From Lachnospiraceae bacterium (GTDB lineage: Bacteria > Bacillota > Clostridia > Lachnospirales > Lachnospiraceae): a stretch of 60,231 bases of DNA. Where the stretch lies: NCBI GenBank assembly GCA_017482485.1, contig JAFUMV010000027.1, positions 1 to 60,231 of the forward strand, in the 5' to 3' direction. Of this stretch, positions 18,039 through 26,187 are shown piece after piece. A model generated the notes under the pieces. The model searched no databases, had not been told where the DNA came from, and saw only the letters and a list, made by a program, of their open reading frames with translations. A program made the translations under genes and the position numbers. The stretch's first letter is position 1; the number at the start of each line of letters is the position of its first letter.

Positions 18039-19301
18039 ATGAAAAAACCGGAACTGCTTATTCCCGCCAGCAGCCTGGAAGTGTTGAAGACAGCTGTTAT
18101 TTATGGCGCGGATGCCGTTTACATCGGCGGAGAGGCTTTTGGGCTTCGCGCAAAGGCGAAAAATTTCAGTATGGATGAAATGGCGGAAGGCATCTGCTTT
18201 GCTCATGAACACGGGGTAAAAGTTTATGTGACCGCCAATATTTTGGCACATAATAAAGATCTGGAGGAGGCCTCCGTTTATTTCTCGCAGCTTAAGGAAT
18301 TAAAGACTGCCGACGGCGCTGCAGCGGCTCCGGATGCGCTGATTATTTCGGATCCCGGCATGTTTATGCTGGCAAAGAAAGCCTGGCCGGAAGTTGAAAT
18401 TCACATTTCCACGCAGGCAAATAATACCAACTATGAAACTTATCTGTTCTGGTGGAACATGGGCGTAAAGCGTGTGGTTTCCGCCAGAGAGCTTTCTTTA
18501 AAGGAGTTAAAGGAAATACGGGCACGGATTCCACAGGAAATGGAGATCGAAAGCTTCATCCACGGGGCGATGTGCATTTCCTATTCCGGCAGATGTCTTT
18601 TAAGTAATTATTTTACCGGAAGAGATGCCAACCAGGGGGCCTGCACTCATCCCTGCCGCTGGAAATATGCCGTGGTGGAGGAAACCAGACCCGGAGAGTA
18701 TATGCCCGTTTACGAAAATGAGCGGGGAACCTATATTTTTAACTCCAAGGATCTTTGCATGATCGAGCATATACCGGATCTGCTGGATGCGGGAATCGAC
18801 AGTTTGAAGATCGAAGGACGGATGAAAACAGCGCTCTATGTGGCGACGGTGGCCCGGACCTATCGGAAAGCGATTGACGATTATCTGGAATCTCCTGAAA
18901 AATATCAGGCGAATATGAGCTGGTATGAGGAAGAGATCGCAAAGTGCACTTACAGACAGTTTACTACCGGTTTTTATTATGGAAAACCGGATGAAAATAC
19001 ACAGATTTACGACTCCAACACATACAACAGTGATTATATTTATCTGGGTATCATTTACGAAAAGGATGCTGCAGGCAGAGTTCGCATAGAGCAGCGAAAC
19101 AAATTCTGTGTAGGAGATCAGATTGAAATCATGAAGCCTGACGGACAGGATATTCCGGTTACCGTTGTGAAAATTGAGGATGAAGAAGGAAATGCTGTGG
19201 ACAGTGCGCCCCATCCCAAACAGGTACTGTGGCTGACGCTTTCAAAGCAGGCGGATACTTATGATTTACTTCGAGTGAGAAAGGATACAGACGATGAGTG
19301 A
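18039..19301 (+). CDS. trhP: U32 peptidase-family tRNA hydroxylation protein (TrhP-like)
   Basis: 420 aa. The U32 signature is ESFIHGAMCISYSGRCLLSN. Despite the peptidase name, TrhP (YrrN/YrrO, YegQ) installs the 5-hydroxyl of U34 in tRNA; the methylating partner gene is directly upstream. The start is the ATG at 18039 with GGGGAA upstream. Only one U32 gene is here, whereas Bacillus has two adjacent. It overlaps glnN by 8 bases. Confidence 0.85.
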   Translation: MKKPELLIPASSLEVLKTAVIYGADAVYIGGEAFGLRAKAKNFSMDEMAEGICFAHEHGVKVYVTANILAHNKDLEEASVYFSQLKELKTADGAAAAPDALIISDPGMFMLAKKAWPEVEIHISTQANNTNYETYLFWWNMGVKRVVSARELSLKELKEIRARIPQEMEIESFIHGAMCISYSGRCLLSNYFTGRDANQGACTHPCRWKYAVVEETRPGEYMPVYENERGTYIFNSKDLCMIEHIPDLLDAGIDSLKIEGRMKTALYVATVARTYRKAIDDYLESPEKYQANMSWYEEEIAKCTYRQFTTGFYYGKPDENTQIYDSNTYNSDYIYLGIIYEKDAAGRVRIEQRNKFCVGDQIEIMKPDGQDIPVTVVKIEDEEGNAVDSAPHPKQVLWLTLSKQADTYDLLRVRKDTDDE

Positions 19302-21417
19302 AGTTTTAAATGTGGAGAAACTGTTTGCCCAGAATGTCTTTACGCTTGGGAAAATGCAGGAGCGTTTGCCCAAAAAGGCCTACGCTGAAGTAAAAAATGT
19401 GATGGAGCACGGCGGCGAGCTCTCTTCCGCAACTGCCGATGTGGTGGCAAAGGCCATGAAGGACTGGGCCGTGGAAAACGGTGCCACCCATTATACCCAC
19501 TGGTTTCAGCCTCTGACGGGCATTACGGCTGAAAAGCATGATTCCTTTATCACCCATCCTGATGAGACCGGCAGAATGCTTATGGATTTTTCCGGAAAAG
19601 AGCTCATCAAAGGAGAAGCGGATGCATCCTCTTTCCCTTCCGGAGGCCTTCGTTCCACTTTTGAAGCCAGAGGATATACAGTATGGGATATTACATCTCC
19701 CGCTTTTTTAAAGGAAGATGCCACCGGCAAGATTCTCTGCATTCCGACCGCTTTCTGTTCCTATAAGGGGGAAGCGCTGGATAAAAAAACGCCGCTGTTG
19801 CGTTCCATGGAGGCGATTTCTCAACAGGCCATGCGAATTGTGAGGCTGTTTAATCCAGACACTGCCGCTACGAAAGTGGTTCCTTCCGTTGGCGCGGAAC
19901 AGGAATATTTTCTGATCGATCGCCAGAAATATTTAAAGAGAAAAGATCTGATCTTTTCCGGCCGTACTCTGTATGGTGCGCCTGCACCCAAGGGTCAGGA
20001 GCTGGAAGATCATTATTTCGGCGTCATTCGTGAGCGCGTTGGCGCATTCATGAAAGACTTAAATATTGAGCTGTGGAAGCTGGGTGTAACCGCCAAGACC
20101 CAGCACAATGAAGTAGCACCTGCACAGCACGAACTGGCTCCCATCTATGAGACAGCGAATATCGCAATGGATCATAACCAGCTGGTGATGGAAACCATGA
20201 AGAAAGTGGCGGAACGTCACAATCTTCGCTGTGTTTTAAATGAAAAACCTTTTGCCGGCGTGAATGGTTCCGGCAAACATGATAACTGGTCCATCTGCAC
20301 GGACACCGGATTCAATCTGCTGGATCCCGGCGATACCCCCAATGAAAACATTCAGTTTCTGCTGGTGCTGGCCTGCATCATGAAAGCTGTGGATACGCAT
20401 GCGGATCTGCTGCGCAGAAGCGCATCAAATGTGGGAAATGATCTGCGTCTGGGCGCAAATGAGGCGCCGCCGGCGATCGTGTCCATTTTCCTGGGCACGC
20501 AGCTGGAAGATGTGGTTCGGCAGCTGGTGGAAACCGGTGAAGCCCGCAATCTGCTGGAAGGTTCCACGCTGCGTACCGGCGTTTCCACGGTTCCGGATCT
20601 GCACATGGATGCCACCGACAGAAACAGAACTTCACCGTTTGCTTTTACCGGAAACAAGTTTGAATTCCGTATGGTCGGTTCCTCCGATTCCATCGGAAGC
20701 CCCACAACCACGATCAATGCCATTGTAGCAGAAGCATTTTGTGAAGCGGCTGATCGTCTGGAAGCAGCAGGACCGGAGAATTTTGATCTTGCAGTACATG
20801 ATCTGATTAAAGAATTTATGACAAAGCATCAGCGCATTATTTTCAATGGAGACGGCTACTCCGAAGCCTGGGTGAAGGAAGCAGAGCGCAGAGGACTGCC
20901 TAATTTTAAGAGCATGATCGATTCCATCGAATCCCTCACAACGGATAAGGCAATCCAGCTGTACGAACGTTTCGGCATTTACACCAGAGCTGAGCTGGAA
21001 TCCCGAAAGGAAATTCTGTACGAAACCTATGTCAAGACCATCAACATTGAAGCGCTGACCATGATTGACATGGCCTCCAAAGAGCTTTTGCCTGCGGTTA
21101 TCCGTTACAGCAGAAGTCTGGCTGACACCGTCAATGCCACAAAGGCGGCCGGAGTGGATCCCGGCGTAACTGTTGCATTTCTGCAGAATGTGAATGCAGG
21201 GCTTGCAAAAGCAAATGCTGCTTTGGAAGACCTGAAATGGAAAGAAAAAGAAGGTCAGACAATGAAGCACGATGCGAAAGCACAGGCATTTTTCTATCGG
21301 GATATTATTGTTCCTGCCATGAACGCGCTGCGTGCGCCGATAGATGAGCTGGAAACCATGGTGGACCGGGAATACTGGCCCGTGCCTACTTATGCGGATA
21401 TGTTGTTTGAGGTATAA
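19294..21417 (+). CDS. glnN: Glutamine synthetase type III
   Basis: 707 aa, the size of GSIII and far above GSI (about 440-470). Contains GSIII features: the N-terminal GSIII region with FPSGGLRSTFEARGYTVWD, the catalytic barrel with ENSP-like stretches (SVGAEQEYFLIDR, NEVAPAQHELAP, GKHDNWSICTDTG), and the long C-terminal helical region. Makes glutamine from glutamate, ammonia and ATP. The start ATG overlaps the end of trhP; no nitrogen-responsive promoter was found before it. A terminator follows. Confidence 0.96.
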   Translation: MSEVLNVEKLFAQNVFTLGKMQERLPKKAYAEVKNVMEHGGELSSATADVVAKAMKDWAVENGATHYTHWFQPLTGITAEKHDSFITHPDETGRMLMDFSGKELIKGEADASSFPSGGLRSTFEARGYTVWDITSPAFLKEDATGKILCIPTAFCSYKGEALDKKTPLLRSMEAISQQAMRIVRLFNPDTAATKVVPSVGAEQEYFLIDRQKYLKRKDLIFSGRTLYGAPAPKGQELEDHYFGVIRERVGAFMKDLNIELWKLGVTAKTQHNEVAPAQHELAPIYETANIAMDHNQLVMETMKKVAERHNLRCVLNEKPFAGVNGSGKHDNWSICTDTGFNLLDPGDTPNENIQFLLVLACIMKAVDTHADLLRRSASNVGNDLRLGANEAPPAIVSIFLGTQLEDVVRQLVETGEARNLLEGSTLRTGVSTVPDLHMDATDRNRTSPFAFTGNKFEFRMVGSSDSIGSPTTTINAIVAEAFCEAADRLEAAGPENFDLAVHDLIKEFMTKHQRIIFNGDGYSEAWVKEAERRGLPNFKSMIDSIESLTTDKAIQLYERFGIYTRAELESRKEILYETYVKTINIEALTMIDMASKELLPAVIRYSRSLADTVNATKAAGVDPGVTVAFLQNVNAGLAKANAALEDLKWKEKEGQTMKHDAKAQAFFYRDIIVPAMNALRAPIDELETMVDREYWPVPTYADMLFEV

Positions 21418-21421
21418 AAAG

Positions 21422-21460
21422 GATGCGTGCGCACACGGCTTTGGCTGTGTGCGCATCTTT
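21422..21460 (+). terminator. Terminator after glnN
   Basis: GATGCG-TGCGCACA pairs with TGTG-TGCGCATC around CGGCTTTGGC, followed by a short T-run. Ends the long ireB-to-glnN transcription block. Confidence 0.8.
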
Positions 21461-21490
21461 ATAACCTGTAAGTCGGATTCCGGACACTCA

Positions 21491-21524
21491 CAAGTCGGCA
21501 GATATAACAAGTTGGCGGATATAA
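21491..21524. repeat. Two tandem 17-bp repeats
   Basis: CAAGTCGGCAGATATAA (21491-21507) and CAAGTTGGCGGATATAA (21508-21524); a weaker third match (TAAGTCGGATTCCGGA) precedes them. Confidence 0.75.
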
Positions 21525-21572
21525 CAAAAAATAAAGAAAAATACAGCCGCATATGATTCAGGCTGCAGTGCC

Positions 21573-21799
21573 GGGGTATATACAGATCTTTCCTTCTGAA
21601 ATACCCCAAAATGGCGTGTTTTGTTTGGATATGAAGCTTTCAGGGGTATATACATTTAAATTTCTCAGAAATACCCCATATTTAGATGTTTTTCGGGGTA
21701 TTTTCTGGAAACTGGGTTCCATATGCCCTTTTCCATGCATTGTTAATCGCTTTTTGCATGAAATCAGGGTATTTCTGATAGTTTTGATCGTATATACCC
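21573..21799. repeat. Four-hairpin interspersed element, copy 2
   Basis: Units at 21573-21607 (+), 21643-21677 (+), 21695-21728 (-) and 21767-21799 (-), each 33-35 bp with ends GGGGTATATAC and GAAATACCCC or the reverse complement. Start-to-start distances are 70, 52 and 72, against 72, 52 and 81 in copy 1. Interiors and spacers differ from copy 1, so conservation is of architecture and unit ends. Confidence 0.87.
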
Positions 21800-21863
21800 T
21801 GGAAGAGATAAACGGAACCGTTGCCCGATGAAATAATTTTTTTGAAAAAATTTAAAAAAAAGC

Positions 21864-21892
21864 TTGCATTTTTCCTGGGGATGTAGTAGTAT
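21864..21892 (+). promoter_or_regulatory. Promoter of tRNA-Gln
   Basis: TTGCAT (21864-21869), 17 bases, TAGTAT (21887-21892); an overlapping TATAAA at 21890 is an alternative -10. Confidence 0.5.
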
Positions 21893-21942
21893 AAATGAGC
21901 GCGAGGGAAACGGATAAAGCTCCTGAGCGAAAACAAAGACTT

Positions 21943-22014
21943 AGGGCTATCGCCAAACGGTAAGGCAACGGACTCTGACTCCGTCATTTCAAGGTTCGAA
22001 TCCTTGTAGCCCTG
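21943..22014 (+). tRNA. tRNA-Gln (anticodon CTG)
   Basis: 72 bases forming a full cloverleaf: acceptor AGGGCTA/TAGCCCT, D stem GCC/GGC, anticodon stem ACGGA/TCCGT with loop CTCTGAC (anticodon CTG at 21975-21977), T arm CAAGG-TTCGAAT-CCTTG, discriminator G. Reads CAG codons. The CCA end is not encoded. The first base pair is A-T rather than the usual U-A of bacterial tRNA-Gln. It is a lone tRNA gene with its own terminator. Confidence 0.95.
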
Positions 22015-22018
22015 TGAT

Positions 22019-22056
22019 AAAAACCACGAGTTGATGATCTCGTGGTTTTTATTTTT
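22019..22056 (+). terminator. Terminator after tRNA-Gln
   Basis: AAAAACCACGAG, loop TTGATGAT, CTCGTGGTTTTT, followed by ATTTTT. Confidence 0.92.
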
Positions 22057-22186
22057 GGGAATTGGTCTGCAAAAGAAGGGATGAAGTTAAAAAGCGGGAC
22101 TGTTCTGCCAAATGGCAGAAATCAGTCCTGCTTTTTTGTCAGAAAGAATACTGTTTTCGGTTATGCCTCGGCATCAACTGCCGCTT

Positions 22187-22987
22187 TTACCGATGATATC
22201 CTCTCTCCCGCAGCAGCCCAAGAATCACATCGGGATTGTTGCAGGTGATCAGCTCTGCACCGCGTTCGATTGCCGCGTCCACGCCCACAGCATCGGCCAC
22301 CCCGGCGCCGGCCCAGGTCTGGATGCCGTATTTTTGCTTCATTTCATCGAATTCCGGTTTGGATGCGATGTAGCCCGGTGTTCCAAACATGCATACACAG
22401 TAGCCGTACTCATAGGGATCGGCGGTGCAGGGGCCCATGAGATGGACGGGGTAGTAGAGATGGAGCTTGTACTTATTTCCGTATTTTGCATGAATGTATT
22501 CGTGCATTCTGCCGGACCAGGTGTTGATGACGCAGCGCTCTGTCATGTGATATTCATCCAGAAGTCCGAGAATTCTGTCTACCGTAGCAAGGGTGATTTC
22601 ATCGCCCCAGTCGGGGAAGATATCCTTGATTTCAAAATCCACGGTCATTTTCGGATACTGCTGCAAAAATTCCAGAAATTCCATCAGTGTGGGGATTTTG
22701 AAGCCGGCGAACTGTTCGCCCTTCCAGCTTCCCGCATCCAGATTCTGTAATTCTGCAAGTGTCATATCACAGACGTTTCCTGTGCCGTTGGTGGTTCTGT
22801 CAACTTTTCCATCATGAATCAGCACCAGTTCATTGTCCTTTGTGAGACGGATATCCGTTTCCAGCTGATCTACGCCGAGTTTGACCGCCTCTTGAAAAGC
22901 GACCATCGTGTTTTCCGGATATTTTTCCGACCAGCCCCTGTGGGCGGCCACGTAAATGTTTTGCGGGCTTTGGGTCCAATAATTCAT
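22187..22987 (-). CDS. Glycerophosphodiester phosphodiesterase
   Basis: 266 aa, cytoplasmic GDPD with no signal peptide. Active-site motifs: AAHRGWSEKYPENT near the N-terminus, ETDIRLTKDNELVLIHD, and IHDGKVDRTTNGTG. Cleaves deacylated phospholipids such as glycerophosphoethanolamine to glycerol-3-phosphate and an alcohol. It lies 51 bases after the gpsA-like gene on the same strand, with GGAGG before its ATG, so both are probably one transcript that turns diesters into dihydroxyacetone phosphate. Confidence 0.93.
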   Translation of the reverse strand: MNYWTQSPQNIYVAAHRGWSEKYPENTMVAFQEAVKLGVDQLETDIRLTKDNELVLIHDGKVDRTTNGTGNVCDMTLAELQNLDAGSWKGEQFAGFKIPTLMEFLEFLQQYPKMTVDFEIKDIFPDWGDEITLATVDRILGLLDEYHMTERCVINTWSGRMHEYIHAKYGNKYKLHLYYPVHLMGPCTADPYEYGYCVCMFGTPGYIASKPEFDEMKQKYGIQTWAGAGVADAVGVDAAIERGAELITCNNPDVILGLLRERGYHR

Positions 22988-23038
22988 GCTTTATGTCCTC
23001 CTTATTGAAATAATTCTGCAGAGCGAAATCTGTTCCCG

Positions 23039-24079
23039 TTAAAAGGTGAAGCTTTCCCAGGGAATGTTTACAGGCTTCTTTTCGGTGATGATCTCATCGA
23101 TGTGCAGAAGCAGCGGGAAATCTTCCTTTTTCAGGATTCCTTTTGCGATGTTGCGCTTTACCGCTCTTGCGACTCTCTCGGCAACGACCAGAGATTCCAG
23201 AGTGACACCGTTTAATTCTGTCTTTGCTTCGTCGATGTCCAGTCCCCGTCCCAGCAGAATGCCCACCAGTCTGGTGCGGCCGCCGTATACGGTCACGTAC
23301 AGATCTCCGGCGCCCACGCACAGGTTATTTAAGGAAAGGGCGTTCTGGAATTCCAGCAGCCGGTACATTTCCTTCACTGCATGGCCGAAAACCGCCGCCT
23401 GAGAGTTAAAGTGAAGTTGGCTGTCAATGCCGAAGGCTTTCTGGTTTAAGCCGATGGTCAGCGCGATGCCCAGCGCATAGCCGTTTTTTAATGCGACAGC
23501 GCTCTCAATGCCGGTTACATCCTCGGAAAGGCTGATGTGATAGTAATCTGTTGTCATGACTTTTTTCAGGTATTTCAAGTCATCCATATTTTTGCCGCAG
23601 AAGGCCACTTCGGTCTGATCGTGGGCCACCAGCTCGTAGCTGGTGCAGGGGCCGCCGATGGCATTTAAGGACAGGGGCTTTCCAATGGAATCCAGCTTCT
23701 GCTGCCACAGGTCGGGATAGGTGAGCAGTTTGCCGTCGGGGGTGTCCATGAGTCCTTTGGTGACGGTGAGAACCTTCATGTGATCCGGCAGGACCGGAAG
23801 GATTTCTTCTGCAAACCATTTTACTCCAAAACTGCTCACGCCGCCAATCACAACATCTGTATCTTTCATCGCAGTATCCAGTTCTTCGATTTGATAAAAG
23901 CCGATTCCCTCGGGAAAAGCCCGATCAAATTTGGGATGTCTGTTTTGGGCCCTGCAGCAGTCGATGATTTCCCGGTCCAGGTGTGTTCCGACGATTCTTA
24001 CTTCGTTTCCGTTTTCTCTTGCGGGAAAAGCCAGGGCTGATCCCATCATTCCCGCGCCGATAATTGTTACAATTGCCAT
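23039..24079 (-). CDS. Glycerol-3-phosphate dehydrogenase (NAD(P)+), GpsA-like, divergent
   Basis: 346 aa. Rossmann motif IIGAGMMGSALA; the GpsA substrate region is present but altered (GGPCTSYELVAHDQTE in place of the usual GPSFAxE), and the catalytic lysine segment reads ALKNGYALGIALTIGL. The C-terminal helical domain is of normal size. Biosynthetic GpsA makes G3P for lipids; the pairing with a phosphodiesterase and a DeoR regulator suggests a catabolic role here. A related sugar-phosphate substrate cannot be excluded. Confidence 0.82.
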   Translation of the reverse strand: MAIVTIIGAGMMGSALAFPARENGNEVRIVGTHLDREIIDCCRAQNRHPKFDRAFPEGIGFYQIEELDTAMKDTDVVIGGVSSFGVKWFAEEILPVLPDHMKVLTVTKGLMDTPDGKLLTYPDLWQQKLDSIGKPLSLNAIGGPCTSYELVAHDQTEVAFCGKNMDDLKYLKKVMTTDYYHISLSEDVTGIESAVALKNGYALGIALTIGLNQKAFGIDSQLHFNSQAAVFGHAVKEMYRLLEFQNALSLNNLCVGAGDLYVTVYGGRTRLVGILLGRGLDIDEAKTELNGVTLESLVVAERVARAVKRNIAKGILKKEDFPLLLHIDEIITEKKPVNIPWESFTF

Positions 24080-24227
24080 TCGCTTTTTCCTCCATTTGAT
24101 TCGCCAGGATAAATGTGCTAAAATTAAACAAATTTATTATAAAATCGCTCAAAAACAGCGTCAACGAGTGTCCAAAACATTGATAAACGAACATCTTCTT
24201 GATGATTTTGAACAGAAAGGAACAAAA
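24080..24227. promoter_or_regulatory. Divergent control region between gpsA-like gene and deoR
   Basis: 148 bases between two outward start codons; AT-rich, with room for two promoters. The DeoR product is the obvious candidate to act here. I could not single out a convincing operator. Confidence 0.5.
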
Positions 24228-24950
24228 ATGCTCACTTCGGAACGCCAAAATCAGATTCTGGAAATGATCCAGACGAAAAAATACTGCACCGTGGATTTTC
24301 TGGCAAAGCACTTTTTTGTGGCGCCCATCACGATTCGGCGGGACCTGACGTGCCTGGAAGCTGCCGGTCTTGTGAAGCGCTGCCATGGGGGCGCTTCCCT
24401 GCCGGAGCATCAGAACCGGGAGGTGCCCTATGATCTGCGGGCCCGCACCAATCCTTCCGTGAAGGCGGAGCTGGGCAGGCGGGCAGCAGCGCTATTAAAA
24501 GCCGGGGATACGGTTTTCATGGATGCTTCTTCCACCGTGCGGCATATCGTGGATTACATTTATCCGGAGCAGAATCTGACCATCATCACCAACAGCATGA
24601 AGGTTATGGAAAAGCTGACGGAGAAGCATATCCGCTGTTATCTGACCGGCGGCATGCTGCTGGAAAATTCCTTTGCGCTGGTGGGAAAAGTGGCGGAAAA
24701 GACGCTGACCGATCTGTATGCGGACATCTGTTTTTTTTCTTCCCAGGGAATTACGGAGGACGGCATTGTGACCGATTTTTCAGAAGCGGAAACCAGTCTG
24801 CGGCATCTGATGATCAGAAATTCCAGACACCGGGTATTTTTGTTTGACGATTCCAAGCTGGGAAAGAGATTTCTGTTTAAGGTGTGTGATACATCAGAGG
24901 TGGATGATTTTATTACCAATGCGGAGGTGGATTTTAAACGCGAAGCCTGA
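24228..24950 (+). CDS. DeoR-family transcriptional regulator (GlpR-like)
   Basis: 240 aa. N-terminal DeoR winged helix (about 3-57, MLTSERQNQILEMI, VDFLAKHFFVAPITIRRDL), then the DeoRC sugar-phosphate sensor domain with DASSTVRHIVDYI and ITNSMKVMEKL. The start is the ATG at 24228 after GAAAGGAAC; the open frame runs 99 codons further upstream into the divergent region but is not conserved there. Probably controls the divergent gpsA-GDPD pair in response to glycerol-3-phosphate or a relative (inference from family and position). Confidence 0.9.
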   Translation: MLTSERQNQILEMIQTKKYCTVDFLAKHFFVAPITIRRDLTCLEAAGLVKRCHGGASLPEHQNREVPYDLRARTNPSVKAELGRRAAALLKAGDTVFMDASSTVRHIVDYIYPEQNLTIITNSMKVMEKLTEKHIRCYLTGGMLLENSFALVGKVAEKTLTDLYADICFFSSQGITEDGIVTDFSEAETSLRHLMIRNSRHRVFLFDDSKLGKRFLFKVCDTSEVDDFITNAEVDFKREA

Positions 24951-25015
24951 CCGCAGCAGACAGATGGCGTGGGGCCATCCGTACAAAGACGATGACAATA
25001 AACGAAAAGGGAACG

Positions 25016-25060
25016 GCAAAAGCCTGCAGGGAGTGATCAACCTGCAGGTTTTTGCTGTTT
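25016..25060 (+). terminator. Terminator after deoR
   Basis: GCAAAAGCCTGCAGG, a 10-base loop, CCTGCAGGTTTTTGC, then more T. Separates deoR from the ABC operon. Confidence 0.88.
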
Positions 25061-25118
25061 TTCAGAGATTTTACATTATTTACATTGCTTTTCAGGGAAA
25101 TTACATTTCTTACAAAAA
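25059..25118. promoter_or_regulatory. Two tandem 30-bp repeats upstream of the ABC operon (candidate AraC operators)
   Basis: 25059-25088 and 25089-25118 align end to end: TTTTCAG(A/G)GA, two variable bases, TTACATT, two variable bases, TTACA. Direct repeats of about three helical turns before a transport operon that carries its own AraC regulator are what an AraC-type activator site looks like. The overlap with the terminator T-run is small. Confidence 0.65.
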
Positions 25119-25233
25119 TTGGTGACAATGACCAATACTTTGAAAGAATGACAAATTGATAAGGTGGAATTGCCGGGATATGATAAGGATAACAGGAGAA
25201 AACCTGACAATGATGCACTAAAGGAGCGGGAGT

Positions 25234-26172
25234 ATGAAGACAGAAGCATATCGCGGTCAAAAAAAGAAAAAATCTTTTTTCTGGCATATGAAAAAGAACT
25301 GGCAATTATATGTGTTGCTTGCACCTACCATTATATATCTGTTGCTTTTCAACTATTTACCTATCGTTGGCGTGCAGATCGCCTTTCGTGATTATACGGC
25401 GATCGGCGGCATCTGGAACAGCAAGTGGGTGGGATTAAAGCACTTTGCCAAGTTCTTTTCTTCCATTCAATTCGGAACTCTGCTGGGGAACACGATCAAG
25501 ATCAGTGTTTACTCTCTTTTATGGGGCTTTCCCATGCCCATTATTCTGGCCATCATGCTGAATGAATGTGGCTCTGCCAGATTGAAAAAAGGGGTACAGA
25601 TGCTGACTTACGCGCCTCATTTTATATCGACAGTTGTTCTGGTGAGCATGCTGAACCTGTTTCTGGATGTGGATACGGGCATTATCAATAAAATAATCGA
25701 GCTGTTCGGCGGAACGGCCAGCAATCTGATTGGAAATGAAAAGGCGTTCCGCACCATTTATATCGCCAGCGGCATCTGGCAGGGCTGCGGATGGTCCTCC
25801 ATCATATACATCGCGGCACTGGCCGGTGTGGATTCGCAGCTGTATGAGGCGGCTAAAATTGACGGTGCCAATCGGCTGCAGAAGGTTTGGTACATTGACC
25901 TGCCAAGCATTTTGCCGACCATTTTAACGCTCTTTATCCTGGACTGCGGCAACATACTGAATGTGGGATATGAAAAGGTTTATCTGATGCAGAACACGCT
26001 CAATCAGTCCGTGTCTGAGGTGATTTCTACTTATGTATATAAGCTGGGTCTTTTAGGCGGTCAGTTCAGTTATACAACGGCCATCGGCCTGTTTAATTCA
26101 GTCGTAAACATCATTGTTCTTGCAATGGTGAATCAGATTTCCAAAAAAGTCAATGAAGTCAGTCTGTTTTAG
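25234..26172 (+). CDS. ABC sugar/oligosaccharide importer permease (LplB type)
   Basis: 312 aa. Six predicted membrane segments, beginning after the basic N-terminus with LYVLLAPTIIYLLLFNYLPI. The EAA loop YEAAKIDGANRLQKVWYIDLPS contacts the ATPase. First gene of permease-permease-binding protein; the ATG follows AAAGGAGCGGG. No ATPase gene is nearby, as is usual for systems served by a shared MsmX-type ATPase. Substrate unknown; LplB/LplC-type systems commonly move complex oligosaccharides. Confidence 0.92.
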   Translation: MKTEAYRGQKKKKSFFWHMKKNWQLYVLLAPTIIYLLLFNYLPIVGVQIAFRDYTAIGGIWNSKWVGLKHFAKFFSSIQFGTLLGNTIKISVYSLLWGFPMPIILAIMLNECGSARLKKGVQMLTYAPHFISTVVLVSMLNLFLDVDTGIINKIIELFGGTASNLIGNEKAFRTIYIASGIWQGCGWSSIIYIAALAGVDSQLYEAAKIDGANRLQKVWYIDLPSILPTILTLFILDCGNILNVGYEKVYLMQNTLNQSVSEVISTYVYKLGLLGGQFSYTTAIGLFNSVVNIIVLAMVNQISKKVNEVSLF

Positions 26173-26187
26173 GGAAGGAAATGCAAA

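Larger units (their letters stand above)
21461..21942. other. Gene-free region with repeats, glnN to tRNA-Gln
   Basis: Holds the 17-bp tandem repeat (21491-21524), the second four-hairpin element (21573-21799), an A/T-rich stretch and the tRNA promoter. Short frames here cross the repeats and have no ribosome sites. Confidence 0.8.

Noticed and set aside
21553-21831. 92-codon frame across the second repeat element
   Set aside because: Same reason as for the first element; no ribosome site and no family pattern.
22112-22750. 212-codon plus-strand frame opposite the glycerophosphodiesterase
   Set aside because: The minus-strand frame carries all GDPD active-site motifs; this is its shadow.
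25059-25118. CRISPR-like array
   Set aside because: Only two abutting repeats, no spacers of constant length and no cas genes anywhere in the window.
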